A stretch of DNA of 64,000 bases from Dipetalonema caudispina (taxonomy: Eukaryota > Nematoda > Chromadorea > Rhabditida > Onchocercidae), in NCBI GenBank assembly GCA_013365325.1, contig JABVXV010000161.1, positions 62,001 to 126,000 on the forward strand. Direction: 5' to 3'. Positions 50,199 to 63,923 of the stretch are shown here, in pieces (the first letter of the stretch is position 1; every line of letters begins with the position of its first letter). A program made the position numbers and the translations under genes. The notes under the pieces are model-generated. The model saw nothing but the letters and a program-made list of their open reading frames with translations. It had not been told where the DNA came from and did no database searches.

Positions 50199-52818
50199 TT
50201 GTTTTTTTCGGTTGAAAAAATATGTTTGTAGAATTGTTCATTTCATTTTCGCCTTTTTTTTTTTTTAAAAAAAAATTTTATTAAATAAATGATGCTAAAT
50301 AAATTGTACTTTACCAGGCGGGGAATTTATATCGAAGATTGAAGATTTTACGGATAACAGTAAAAGATGAAAACGAGCAGTTTCAAATGAAAAAAAAAAA
50401 AAAAAAAAAAAGGAAGATTCCTAATAGGTTTAAGTAATCATTTGCGTAAACAAATTGTCATTATTTGAATAATTGCAATTTATGTAATTGAACAATTAAA
50501 GTTAACATGTGAAGTGTCACGTGGATGACGTAAATGAAAAATGAAGAATTTTTGTCATGTATGAAATGATTTTTAGTACACCTATATATTCAGTTTTTGC
50601 AGTATTAACAAACATTACCATTATAAACTAATCTTGCATATGCGGTAAATTCTCGCGGGATATTTTTGGAAGCTGATTTATTGAGTAGTACACAGGCAAC
50701 AACACTGTTGCCAATTAACACATATAATGAAGAGTTAATGTCATCTGGGAATTATATTCTGAGAAATGACGCAGTTCTTCGACCGGTTCCTTTCCGTCAA
50801 TTTGATAAATTGTAAGATGAATGAAGCATTCTGACAAATCATTGAGAGTGAAAATTTGATAGCACAATTTTGGAATGGAAATGCCTTCACAGAGCCGAAA
50901 TGAAATTGCATTACTTACAGGATAGAAGCGATTAAAGGACAAGAAAAAATGCATCACACAAATGTCAAGTCATTTCTAAACAAATTAATCGAAGTAAAAG
51001 GTGGAAATTGAAATTCAAATTGGGACAGCTATTACTAATATTAGCAAAGGGGGAGAAAGAAAGAGACAAATCATTGTGTGATAAATGGCTTATTGGCTAA
51101 CAGTGATACTTTTTGGCAAAAAAGCGGAAATTATTCAGTTTTCCTTACTTCTACTATACTTCACAAAAATTCTCAAAATTCTTTTTTTCACTAATCCGAA
51201 ACTTCAAAGATAATAATAATTCCGGAAGAGAATAATACTTTATCATTGATTTAAACACGACCTTACGCATTCCGGAAGTGTTTCAATGTTTGAATCGGAT
51301 AAAGGATGGGGGGAAACGGTTCGTTTTCGGAATTGTCATTGATTCCTAAATTTGATTACTTTTCTCTTATAATCGTTCACATTTCTATAAATTTCGAGAT
51401 GCCTCTCAGCTTGGACTACTGGAATAAATATTGCAGATGCAGTAAACCGTTTAAATTTTTTTAGCGCATAAATTATGATTAACAATTCCCAGAAAAATCA
51501 ATACCGTTAAAATAAAGCATAAAAATGGATCATCAAAAACGTTTAGCCAGCAATTACGAAATCAAATTTCAATTAAATTAAATAGGTATATTTAAATTGA
51601 AAATTTTTGAGATTAAAATAAATAAGAGTTCTGCCATCCAAATTTAAATTCATTCTTTCACATATAATCTTATGAAATAATATGATCTAAACATAATGAT
51701 TAGTTACTTGTTTTATAAAAATAAAATAAAATTCAATAATCTACTTGAGTGTGACACGAAAAATGATGCATTATTTCATTACCAATTTTAGTTTATATAA
51801 CTATAACCATTACTATAATTATAATATACAGTTCTAATCATTGTATAGTTCCAATTAAATTATGTAGTTATAATCATTTTCAAAATTCACTGGATGAGGC
51901 ATTTATCAAAGCTATTGAAAAAATAAGCCTAGCAGTAAACAAGAGGAAGTAAACAAACGAAAATTCATTCATACAAATATTGCATAATATGAAATATAAA
52001 ATAATGCATATTAATTTTGTATTTCATATTTAATATAGATAATTTATACAATTGATTCATTATAGAAAAAATAATCATTTTACATAGTATAACTCATATT
52101 TTTTATTTCATTACAGAATATAAGCTTGAAATTCGGCTTCTGATATTGCTAAAATATGAAGTATTTATAAGTTTAGACACATTGCATTACTGTTATATTG
52201 CCAAATATATAAATTTTAATATGATGTTCAGCTTATGATTACATTTTACATATAATTCATTTTATTTTTCGTTTTTCCTTTTTTTTTTTTTTCAAACATT
52301 TTGTAGAAAGTTTAAGTTAAATACAAAAAATTTCAATTGTTTAAATACGTTAATAATTGATTGTTTGAGATTCTTTTACATTTGATTATTGAAACTTTTG
52401 CTATATTTGATTACTTTATTAAGTTCTTCTGTAAACGATTACTTTAAAGTCGTCTACAGTTGAATATTCATTATAATTTGATTATATTAGATATTTCATT
52501 CATAATGTATATGTAGGCTAATTGCTATTTCATAAAATAATTTTTTAAATTTAAAAAAAAACTCGTCATTTTTATTGTTCTATTTTCTATCGATGCTTAT
52601 GTTATTTAAAACATTTTTTAATTTATTAAATTAAAGTTTTCTTTCTCATTTTTTTTTTTTAAAGTGAAAGATAACAAAATTTGAGACATAATACAGTTGT
52701 ACAATATGGCATCATCGTGATATAAATCAACTGGTGGTTTCTTTTTTTTTTTTTGGATTGTTATTAATCGTAAATGAGTTAACGCAATGAAATAGGTTAT
52801 ATTTTTTGGGAGGGTCAG

Positions 52819-52838
52819 TGATTGATTGATTGATTGAT
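52819..52838. repeat. (TGAT)5 tetranucleotide repeat
   Basis: Five tandem TGAT units in AT-rich intergenic DNA. Confidence 0.9.
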
Positions 52839-53268
52839 AAATACTGAAAGTTTATATGCTAGAGATTGATGATTAATGTAATATTGTTTAAATTTAAGAG
52901 ATAAGAGGGATTGATAAAGTTAATGAAATATAATATGATGAATGGGAGTTATTGTACTACTCTAATTGTTGATATTGTTAGTGGTTGATTATTGGTTTAT
53001 TCTAAATTTTTTTATGATTTTGTTGAAGATTACTAAAGACAAGGCTTATTTACTTATTAATATTATTAAAGTTAATTAATGGCATTAATGATAATGTTCG
53101 TGTTTTTACTAATATACTGTTTAGGATGTCATTTTTGATACTTTCGTTACTGATATTACTGATGATCCCATTTACAATAATAATATTAATTGTCGTACTT
53201 CTGTTAATTAATGATGCTTTTTGATTGTTAACAGTGTTCAATTTTGACAATGAATAGCTAGTAATATT

Positions 53269-53278
53269 ATTTTTTCAG
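53269..53278 (+). promoter_or_regulatory. Spliced-leader acceptor of ATP synthase gamma
   Basis: ATTTTTTCAG ends five bases before the ATG at 53284. It is a textbook nematode acceptor, and no upstream coding exon needs it. Confidence 0.55.
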
Positions 53279-53283
53279 GTAAA

Positions 53284-55912
53284 ATGTTTGGCTCAAAGCT
53301 GTCATCAATTTGTTGGGGAATCACTGCCATTGAACAACGTCGTGGTTTTGCAACCCTAAAGGATATCTCAATTCGATTGAAATCTGTCCGAAATATCCAA
53401 AAAATTACGAAAAGTATGAAGATGGTATCTGCTGCAAAGTATAACAAAGCAGAACGTGAACTGCGGGTAATTTTTATTTTTCTAATATCCTTCAAAATAC
53501 ACTATATTCTATGGGTTTGCATGTCAGCTGATGTTTCATGTTTTACCGGTAAATGTATGTAATATACTTCATGTAATACATTACATATACCGTCTCAGTA
53601 TTTCAATTATTACCGAAAAGTATATGTAATGATGAGTTTCATGTAACATACGTCTTCATACTGTTTTTACAATTATATATTAATTAGATAGTTACTGACT
53701 TTTGTAATATTTAGGGTGCTCGAGTATACGGTGTCGGTGCCTTACAATTCTACAATAATATTGGTGCAGGAGGACCAAAGGAAAAAGTTGAAGAAGGTAC
53801 TATAGCTTCGGGAGAAAAAGAGAAACGTTTGCTAGTGTTGATTACATCAGATCGAGGACTTTGTGGCTCTGTACACACGGCTATTGCAAAGGTTACGCCA
53901 TTGTTAGTTTATAATTGGGGATATTTAAGTGTAAGATTATTTAAATGAATATTATGAACTGAAATATAATTTCAGAGCTTGGTAACGTTATTTTTTCCTC
54001 ATCCAATATGACTCAAAATTTTAGGATCTAAAGGCAAAGCTCATAGGAATGTTTGCTAAGCATAAGATAGTATTGGTCTCATGTCCTACATTATTTATAT
54101 TGGCTCTTTGGAGTTCTGCTGCAATCTCGACACATATATGGGTCATCGAGTCAGATGAAGAAAAAATTTCGTGATTCAGTATATGCTTTACAGGAAGCAA
54201 AACGACTACTGACAGAAGAGGCATCAAAGGCAGATTACAAATTGGTACTTATTGGTGACAAAGCTAAGGCATCCATGCAAATTCTTCACGCAAATCATGT
54301 TCTGTTCTCATGCAATGAAATTGGCCGACTACCTCCAACTTTTGAAGATGCTTCAGTTATCGCTGCTAAAATTCTGTCGTCGGATTTCAAATTTGATAAG
54401 GTAATTCTAACGTTCCAACTGTTTCTATAGAAATCTTATAGGCCTGCAGAGTGTTTAATCAAATATTGCGCAGTACTGCAAGAGTCTCAACTGTTTATAA
54501 AATTTCCGTAGTTTGGTCGTGCCACGGGAACAGTGCACTACTTCGACATTACTTTAATACTTACCTGAAAATTCTTATTACATATCTTTTATTTTTATTC
54601 ATTGTCAAATCGGTGTTATACTAATTTGGCAATGCAGCAACACTTTTCTAAAAAATTTTTATGGTTGCAGGGATTTATACTGTACAACAAATTCAGATCT
54701 GTTGTTTCATACAAAACATCCGTAATACCAATGTTTACTTTGGATGCTATTGTGGTTTGTTTTTAATATGTTTCATGTTTTCGTTTCTGTTTTTTCGACT
54801 GCTTGAAATTCGACCATCGGCAAATTTTTGACTTTTAACTATGGTAATTTTCGAATATGAGTTACATTCTAAAAAATATTTCCATCGTCTGGTATGCAAA
54901 GATTTATGACGTCGTTCTAATTATTTCAAAACTTTTGTCACAATTTGTGTAGTCGTAGGTTCCCAGTTTTCTAGTGGTTGTATAACAACCACTAAAAAGC
55001 TGTAAATGTATGACTCATCGATCGCCAGATTTGTTTCAGCTTGAAAAAATTTCAATTTCAAGGATACTCCATCTGAGTCAACATTCACATGCAAAGAGAG
55101 TGATGGTGTAAAAGATCTTTCAACAGTTGTTTTTTTTTTTCGTATAAAAAATTTATGCAGAAGCAACCAACAATGTCTCTATACGACTCAATCGACGACA
55201 ATGTGCTAAACGATTATGCCAATTATTCGTTAGCTCAACTGCTATATTATACTCTGAAAGAATCTGCTGCATCTGAACAAAGTTCCCGAATGACTGCCAT
55301 GGATTCAGCAAGCAAGAATGCTGGTATGTTGGAATAAATTTTAGACTTTCCCGAATTTTCTCTAAAAGATATTCTGATAAAAACTAAATTAGAACTAAAG
55401 TTTATCCTTTACTCCTTCCAGAATTTGTCTGCATGCTTTCTTTTGATAATGAAGTTTGAGTGAGATTTTGATGAATATTTTATAAATGGTTATCGTAAAA
55501 TTGCGTTAAATATAAGTTTTCATTTTGTTTCCATTTCCATCACCAGTTTTCCGTAAACTTTATCTCAGTAATTCAAACTGCTAAGTTGGTTTCATTATAT
55601 TGTATTACTACAATTAAGTATCACCAAAACAGAGATATATGGTTGATCAATATAGCGAAGTTGTACACTGGTAAACTAAGCACTCTGCAGAAGATTCGAA
55701 TTACTACTGATCAAACCGTTCTGTTTGATCCAGCATATATTGTCACATTGTGTTAAGCGTTGTTATCACATAAATGATATTTCGGGAAATATGAGAAAAT
55801 GAAAGTTACAGGTGAAATGATTGATAAACTGACGATGTCGTTCAATCGAACACGACAATCGGTTATTACACGCGAATTGATTGAAATTATCTCTGGAGCT
55901 GCATGCGTTTGA
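53284..55912 (+). CDS. atp-3: Mitochondrial ATP synthase gamma subunit
   Basis: Central rotor stalk of the F1 ATP synthase; it turns inside the alpha/beta hexamer in the mitochondrial matrix. The C. elegans-style name is given from memory. Exons 53284-53466, 53715-53891, 54194-54400, 54671-54754, 55161-55323, 55812-55912 give 304 residues plus stop (human 298). The first 22 residues, ending RRGF, are a mitochondrial presequence; the mature start [20 protein letters not shown] aligns with human [36 protein letters not shown] and [15 protein letters not shown] are diagnostic. The C-terminal helix [20 protein letters not shown] followed by LIEIISGAA is also nearly invariant in the family. All phases agree. 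An AATAAA at 56168-56173 may end the transcript. Confidence 0.95.
54972..54994. repeat. Perfect hairpin in ATP synthase gamma intron 4
   Basis: TAGTGGTTGT, ATA, ACAACCACTA: 10-bp perfect arms with a three-base loop. Confidence 0.9.
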
Positions 55913-56575
55913 AATTAACACATATGTCCTAGGGTTTATTTCTTAAGCTCGGTAATGTTAATTAACAATTCCGATATGGATGTGCGTATTTGGATAGGAT
56001 AATGTTTTATAAAATTTCGTTTTAATGTATTATTGGCAGTTTTGCTATGACTTAGCCATCTAGTATATGGATTTTATAATTCCTGCTGTTATTGTTCGCT
56101 ACCAAGTGTGTCATAGTTTTCGAGACATTTTGGTTCTAATATTGTTAATAGTGAGTCTGGATGGATGAATAAATAGCGACAGGACGAAGGTATTGAAGAA
56201 TGCATTAAAAAATGTAATTTTCACATGAAAACTAACAATATTTCAATATTGATTTGACAGCTCCTGCTAAATCTGGACATCATATTAATATCAGCAAAGA
56301 ACTCAATAAATATGGTATGTGATAAGATTGATAGGGATTATGTTTCTGTTCCGTTTGTGGTACTTTGATAGATCTGGAATAATTTGGGATTTCCCACCAA
56401 GTATGCCTAATGTATTGCTTTTTCCTTAAAGTTACTAAGGGGGTAACTTTTTTTAGCGACTTTTTTCGTTTCTTCTTCCTTTTAAGAAACGTTAAGTCAA
56501 GATAAAACATCGCTGTTCGATTTTCCTGGGATTGTATCTCAAATGAATTCGTATTGTCATTAACAAGTATTGGAC
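55913..56575. other. Short spacer between atp-3 and exportin-4
   Basis: 663 bp between the stop of ATP synthase gamma and the ATG of exportin-4. It contains an AATAAA at 56168-56173 and a 54-nt segment bounded by AG and GT (56261-56314) that might be a 5' non-coding exon. Nothing else is recognised. Confidence 0.5.
56168..56173 (+). terminator. Possible poly(A) signal of ATP synthase gamma
   Basis: AATAAA 256 bases after the stop codon; the nearest exact match seen downstream. Confidence 0.35.
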
Positions 56576-59500
56576 ATGGAAGGAGCGGCTAATAGTCAGC
56601 CTGGTTTCGACCCAAGCCATGTGACACAAATGGAAGAGGCGGCAAATATACTTATGGTTTGTTCCTACTTTTAGAATTAATTTTAATTGAAAAAAAGAGA
56701 AGTTGGTCCAATAGTTTTACCGGTATCCGGGAGACTTTGCTTCACGATATGGTGGTAAATTGGGACCAGGTATGGTGAGCTTCAGGTAACCCTTAAATAG
56801 CTGTGTGTTTCACCAAATTTAATATGTTTGTGTTGATCAGGGATCGTTGAATTCTGAATCGAAATTCTATGCCCAAACTGTACTTTTATAATAATGAGTT
56901 TACTTATTTCAGATTCTTTCATTTCAAATTGAAATTTACTTGGAACTTGAATTATTATAACTATTTTCCATGCAGGATTGAGCACTTTTGTCATCTTTTT
57001 GGTTTAAAAAAATAAAGGATATTTTAAAAATATTTGAAACTTAGAAAATTTTCAGTCACCGAACATTTCGCGTGATGCTCGAAAAGCTGCCGAAGAATTC
57101 TTCCTCAATATTCGTAGCGAGAAATTTTCTCCAGAATATTGCCGCTTAGTTATTGGTTAATATTTTCTAGCATCGACTAATCCCTACTTTTTACTATTTC
57201 TTTTTTGTTTCATTACCTTCTTCTGACTATTTCGTTGTTTTGCAAAATACCTATAAGACGGTAAAAAATCGTATTTGCTGGGGTTTTTTCCTATTCTAAT
57301 GAGCCATAATTATTTAAAATATGGCATATTTTTGGATATGAATTCTTTTTCTTGTAATTGAACTATCATTATTTTCAGAAGCGACATCCAATGAATTTGT
57401 CATCTTTGAAATGGTTCAACTTATGACTCTGAATCTTTTCAAACAGTGGTCCATATTGGAACCGCCAATTTTCCGACAGTGCTTCGAATATTTTCTGGAG
57501 AATGCCGTCCGCAAGTTTAGGTAAAATTTTTGTAAAAATTAATTTTGCTGTATCTTCAGTTCAACCAACTAGAATTTTCAAAAGTCATTTAATACTCCAA
57601 ATTATTATTTAAATACTTAGTCAATATATAAATATTATTTAAATATTTGTTTTACTTGAATACTTGATGGAACGAAATTTCACTGTCAACAGGACCTCAA
57701 AGTTGGTTCGGACTGAAATGCTAAGAGCATGTGCAAAATTGTTGAAACGATCAATTTTTGATGGTAAAGCTTGTGATGCAGATACACTGGACCAATCTGT
57801 TCATTTCCTGTTGACTAATGAAGATCCACAACTTGTATGCGTGTTTGTGCTTTTAGTTTGAGGGAATTCTTTGTTTACGATTTCGAAATTTACGACATTA
57901 CATATACTAATTCATGAATTTCCACTTATCCTTTATTTTTTCGGGGAAGTGGAGATGAGGATACTCGAGATAGGAAGGAATATATTCTTGATATTTAAGG
58001 AAGACACCGTTGTTGTTGATTCCTTTTACAGATTCACCTGAAACTCAATGTAAGACGACGCAACATAATTCTTTAATTTCCACTTTTCCAGCAAGCGGTT
58101 GCATGTGAGTTCATCGAAGCAATTGCCAGTGAATTTGTGACATCGTGGAGGACGTCTAATCTCGGCATCAGTTTCGATTTTCATCTTAGGGCTAGGCGTT
58201 CATTCGAGGTTTTATTTTCCTTTATTCATTTATATCAAAAAAAGAAATTTTTTGATTATACTTTCGGATTTTTTTGAATTAAATTTCTAAAATCTCCCAG
58301 TTTTGTGAGCAATCGAAGCTGTCGTATTTAAGCACTTTTTAAGCATTGTGATATAAGTCTTAAGGAACGGGAAGTTTTTCTTAGGTCTAGTCTAATCGTT
58401 ATTTATATTCATATCATGTGCTTATTATACTAAAGCATGCCGAAAAGGATTGATATTAATTAATTATTTAATCGAGCGTTTAGAATTGCCTAAAGTGGGA
58501 CAACTGATATGAAATAGAGAAGGTAGATAAAGAACAAAAATAAAAATATGAATAAAAAAGTACGACTAGCAATTTGTAGGTGTGATTTGTCACAAAACTA
58601 TTAGGGAGAAAAGAATGAAGCCTGTGTAAATTATCTAATGGGTATAAAATAATGTTATTAATTTGATGCAGTTAGGTTGCTGCCTTATCAGTTCATCAAT
58701 TATTAAGTCATAAACATCAAATATTTTAGAATGGAGGTTTGCAACGGCTCTTCGAAAAGTGTATACGTACTTTTTCTGAACTTCTCTTCACTGCCGATCT
58801 CTCATTACCATATTATGTGCGTACATCACTTTTTTTTAATTATCTTCCTTAAGATGTGGAATATAGCAGCTAACAAGAATAGTTCATACTATTTTTGTTC
58901 TCCATCCGTGACTACAAGTGAAAGTAACATCGAAAGAATAATCGCGAATGTTTAACTAAATTAGAAGAGTAGTGGGATTGACAAACCCGGAGTAGATTGG
59001 AAGCATTCATATCTCAGTGATTTCGATAGCTTCAAGTTGAGGGCTGGACGATTATTAGTGATTTTACACATTTGCCATAACTTTTTCCTAACGGAATTTT
59101 TCATCTCACAATGGTCTTTACCTTCATTATTTCTTTATCAAACATGTGAATAAACCACTAAACCAGAAAATCATAATTTCAATCATTCTACCAGACATCT
59201 ATGACCTGTAAGAGTTGAGTGTTACGCAAGATATGTGTGCTTTGAAGAAAAAAAAGACTCGTACAATTTCCAATTTATTTAGTTCCGCTTTTCAGACGAA
59301 TCTTTGTGAAAATTTTCTTCGAATAGCCGATTTAGTTCTTTCTTGGAATTTCGAAATTCATCGTTTTCCGGTTCGAATTACTTTTGCAAATGAAGGGATA
59401 CCTGCTGCAGCATTACGTCCTCCTGAATCATGGAAAGCAATCTTTCAGTCAGACGAATTTTTGCGCCTTTTCTTTGAGGTTTGCGTATAGTGTTTCTAAA

Positions 59501-62500
59501 CGGTAGTAAGCATCAAGTTTCAGATGAAGAGTTAAAAAAGTTTGTTTATTGGAATGCATTTGTGATAATCTGATATATTTTCATTTTTGGATTTTGGATG
59601 TAGTTCTATCTTACTAAAAATACCACAATTATTACTTCAAGGATAAATCGTAAAGATAGCTTTATAATTGGTCGTGATTGGTTTTTCAGTTACACAAGCG
59701 AGTCCGTCACAGTGAAGTACTTTGTATACACTCAATGAATTGCCTTATTCAATTATCTTCATTGATGGGACCTGTTTTAACTGATAGTGAATCAGTTAAT
59801 ACCCAAAAATTATCTGCATCCAATACTTCAAACTTTGTTACTGCCCATGATCGATATGTGTCAAATTTTATCGCTGGTTTTGTCGACATTTTTGGAAGGT
59901 ATTTTTTTACCAAAGTCAAATTTGCTGCGCTTTTTTTTTCTGAACATAATTTTTGCCGAATGTAAAGCTTCCAAGTATGCGTGAATTAGTATGAGATAAG
60001 CAAACTGACTTGATTTATCACCTTTGCGAAAGATTCTTTTTCCTTTTATTTATGCATATGCTTCCCTGAATTAGATAGCATAAGAAAGTTTGAGAAAAAG
60101 ACAAATGGTTGAGACAGTTATAAAATCTTACTCTCTCTCTCTATATATATATATATTCGTTCTCCATGGTTTGAATAAAATCTTCAATTTTAATAGGCTT
60201 ATAATTTTCAGTGGCCCATTGGAAAGAGAGATACTTGGCCTTTGCATGATTGTACATAAGTTACTGACATATCATCGTATTCTTTCGTTTCCCCGAGCCG
60301 AAATGTCGTTTGTAACATTTGTGACCATAGTTGTACAATGTGCTGAACATCTTACTCCGATTGCTATGCAGAAAGCTTTGGTGGGTTGCATTTGACTATT
60401 TGATTATAGAATTTAAAAAACTTCATGCGACCAGTAGGATTTTCATTTTTCACTTCTCAAATTATATTTAAGATTTAAATAGAGGATGATGTAGAGAAAT
60501 AAAAGTTATTTATTTTCGAAGAAATTTTGAAATTTTTTAATTTCCTTAGCGTTTTGATCCTTAGAAAATCATTATTTTGCTGTATCAGTTAAATTTTTAC
60601 TCGATTAGATTGTTTCATTTCTGACCTAGTCTTGATTAACTACTTATTATTTGTTTATAGTCGATATCACTGAACAGTTTGTTAATTGTTTAATCAACTA
60701 ACTAATAATTTTTATCCTTTCTAGGAAGAAAACGATTATGTCTACCTTGAAAGTTTACAAAGTTTATACGATGGTTGGTGGGTGATGCTTCGAAACAGCG
60801 ATATCATCCGAAATGCTTCCCATTATCCTGTTAATTTTGAAGAGTCAACTCTAACGATCATTTCGGCATTTATGAGAACCGTTCTATCGGAACCATACGG
60901 CTGTCGCGTAAAAGTAGGGTATTATTTGCATTATTTTCTCTTTTGGCATTGTCTTATTGTGCGTTTTCTACGTTGCATATCTGCTTGAACTGAGCATGGG
61001 AGACAGTATTGAAATGGCTTAATCCGACAACAGCAGCAACAAGCATTTAGTGAAGAATTATATTTTGATCCAAAAACTGCGAAATATTTCACTTCTCAGC
61101 TTGCTTCTTAGTTTCTGTTAAATTTACTTTGATAAGTAATAGCAGATGAACTGTTACTGAAAAATGAAATCAATACCAACTTGTTCAAGTCAAATGGATT
61201 TCATTTTAATTGCTTTCTAGGTTCCAATTCAAGAATATGATGAAGAAATTGATGATGATCGTGAAATATTCAAAGAATTATTGAACTCTATTGGACGCTT
61301 TTCTGCCTTTTATTCCGCCCAAATGTTACCTCGGATATTTACGTAAATTTATTTGGCTTTATTTTCAAAAACTTAATGTTGAAGTTTTAGAAGTGTTCCT
61401 ATCTTTTACTTGTTTACCGAACTTATTAGATAGGCATTTTAAAATTAGGAAAAAAGTGTTGTAAAATACGAAACATTAAGGATGATCACCTTTTTTCCAA
61501 GACAAAATCTGGGTTATATTAACTTTTTTGCTTTTTCTGTGTGGTGCCTTTTGCCGCAGCGAATTATTGTTGTTTGCAGAGTTCTTTTTGACAAGATGAA
61601 ACAATTTTTGTCATTCATCGAAACAGGCGTAAACGATGAAACATTGAACACATGGAGAGAAGATATGCATTGGATTCTACTGCTAACTGGTGAGCATATG
61701 TTGATCTTCACTTGAAACTTTTTTGTTAATCGTCGAATCAAAATCACCGAATTTATAAAGCTTACGTAAATTAAAAGGAATAGTTCAGCAGTTGATATTG
61801 TAAGCGCAGTCATAACAAGTGATGGAATGAATCTGATGACTAAACTGGATGCCTTTTGTTACACATTTTTTTCAGTCACGTAGAGACTTTCTAAAATCGA
61901 ATTAATTTTTTAGTTTATTTAATAAACATTCATCTCTGTAGCAGTCATTTGAAGAAAAAATTAAGAAATATGTTTGAAAATCTTTTTAGGCTTTATATCA
62001 ACATCGAGTGATGATGATGGTAGTTCACACTTGCAAAACGATATCCTGGATCATTTTGAAAATGTGCCATATGGTGAAATTGTAAATATCGATTCTTCTG
62101 TACCATACATTAAAGCTTGCATTGATTCACCAAATACAATTGCTGATCCTGCAGAAGTACATCCTCTAATAAAGTAAGTATCAGCTTGGGAAATATCGAA
62201 ATATGGCACGATTTAAATAACTTTCACAGATATTGTAGTTGCTGTTATTATAGATCAGCAAGTTAGGTTTAATGATTAATCTATTTATAAGATGATTTCC
62301 AACAAGTAGTTATGCGTTATGAGGTTAAACGAGTAGTAAAGAGCTGTTAAACGTTGTGATCATTGAATTAATATTGGATCTTCGTTAATGATGGCAGATT
62401 TTGCTTTGTTTGGAAATCTTTGTTTAATCGTTCAGTTTCAATTGAATACCGCTAAAAGTGCAATTGTTTCCAGAATAATAGGCGCTGTTTTGGCGTGGTG

Positions 62501-63923
62501 TTCAATCGAGCATAAACTATTGATGGATCGTGGTGCAGAAGCAATAAGTCCGGAGTTAGCACGCTCGTCACTATGGTGTATGGGACGTTTGATGTGCTCC
62601 TTGGGTTTTCACGTTATGAATCCTGAGGACAGTGAGCGATTGGCAGCCGTAATAGAAAGCGTTTTGCAAACTGTGGTCGACTTTGCCTTGCAGAAATCTT
62701 TCGGCATATTAAACAGTCTGTCAGGAGAACGGAAGTTTGTTTTCTTTTTTTCTTTTGCTTTTAATGAGATCAATTGGCTGTAGCGCTTATCGCGATATGG
62801 TAATAGTACTGATTAAGTAGTATTGGCACACAGCATGACATATTTCGAGAACTTCAAAGAAATTAGGAAATACTTTAACCTAGTTGTCTCTTAAACTTGG
62901 GATTAATCACCACAACTTAATCAGAAATGAATTCACCGAACTATTCTTTCATTTGCTATGTAATTGCAGTATTAAGCAATGTTAAATGATTTTCTGCGGC
63001 TCATGCTTGCTTTGCTCCTTTCCTATTACACGATTTGTTCAATTACAGACTGTGTACGGATGCTGTAGAAGTGTTTGTTGGCTTGGTACGTGCTGGTTGT
63101 AATGAAGCAGCAAAAAGTCCTTTTCTTTTTCCATGTCTTTCAACGGTACAAATTGAACGATTACCAGCTCGTCATTCTTTTATCAAAGTATTAGTACAAG
63201 TTGGCGCCATGGTCAATGATGAAAATATAAAGAAAACTTTGTATGAAATGGTTAGTTTAATAAATTAATCTCTTTTGGTATATTTTTCATTGGATCATAA
63301 AGTTATTCAGCTAAATTTACAAATACAGGGTGTTATATGTAAGGTCATATATTGTATTATATTTTTTAATTCATTATCTCAAACTGCAGCTGGTTGTATC
63401 ATTCAAACATTTTGATAATGATGTATGAAACGAAATTACACGAAGTTTATTATTAGGATTTGAGAATATCAATTTAGATCAACATCACTTATCTTTGATT
63501 TTCGTAGGTAGATAAATTCACTACCGATGTGACTTTATCAAACAGTAGTGTAAGGTCGGATTTAATCATTACTTCTGTTCGAATTTTGTTCAAGTTCAAA
63601 AAATTATTTAAAACATGTAAACTTGATGCAAGAAATTGTTTAAATATTCGAAAAAGGAAAATGAATTTTTCTTATTAAAAGGGAAAATTAAATTTGGAAT
63701 TGTCCGAGTGAAATTCAAAAAAATAGATTTAGTTAGTCGAAGTAATTGTTTTGTTTTGGTTGCTTCATCATGATTGCATTGCAGATTTTGCAACCACTTC
63801 GTGAAAGATTTATGTTGCTGTCTAAAGAACGAACAAGTTTAGAAACAGATCTCGTTGACTTAATGGATTGTTTTGGCGGTCTGGCTGAAGCTGCTCATAA
63901 TTATAACACTCACTTTTTATTTG
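56576..63923 (+). CDS. XPO4: Exportin-4, 5' portion (runs off the window)
   Basis: Karyopherin-beta nuclear transport receptor; exportin-4 carries eIF5A and SMAD3 out of the nucleus with Ran-GTP and is built of HEAT repeats. Exons: 56576-56656, 57056-57155, 57379-57520, 57693-57834, 58092-58208, 58730-58816, 59296-59478, 59690-59898, 60212-60380, 60725-60913, 61221-61342, 61580-61689, 61990-62173, 62474-62734, 63049-63250, 63785-63923. These give 812 codons plus one base, ending at a GT donor in phase 1, so further exons lie to the right (human protein 1151). Matches to XPO4 by memory: QMEEAANILM near the start, VLSWNFEIHRF (human VLSWNFLPPNL), QLSSLMGPVLTD (QLASLHGPIFPD), EDMHWILLLTG (EDIHWLILVTG), and ILQPLRERFMLL with CFGGLAEAAHNYN (VLQPLQQRFLRV, CGIAEATQIDN). 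The insert after the HWILLLTG segment is acidic. Confidence 0.9.

Larger units (their letters stand above)
44492..53283. other. Long upstream region of unc-4, low complexity
   Basis: 8.8 kb between the divergent unc-4 and ATP synthase gamma genes. It is dominated by A/T homopolymers, dinucleotide arrays and poly-purine/poly-pyrimidine tracts. The exception is about 50.64-51.42 kb, which has more mixed composition and two splice-bounded or open minus-strand segments (51345-51267 and 50957-50715). No family is recognised there. Confidence 0.5.

Noticed and set aside
50044..50241. Poly-lysine open frame
   Set aside because: Product of the 78-T homopolymer.
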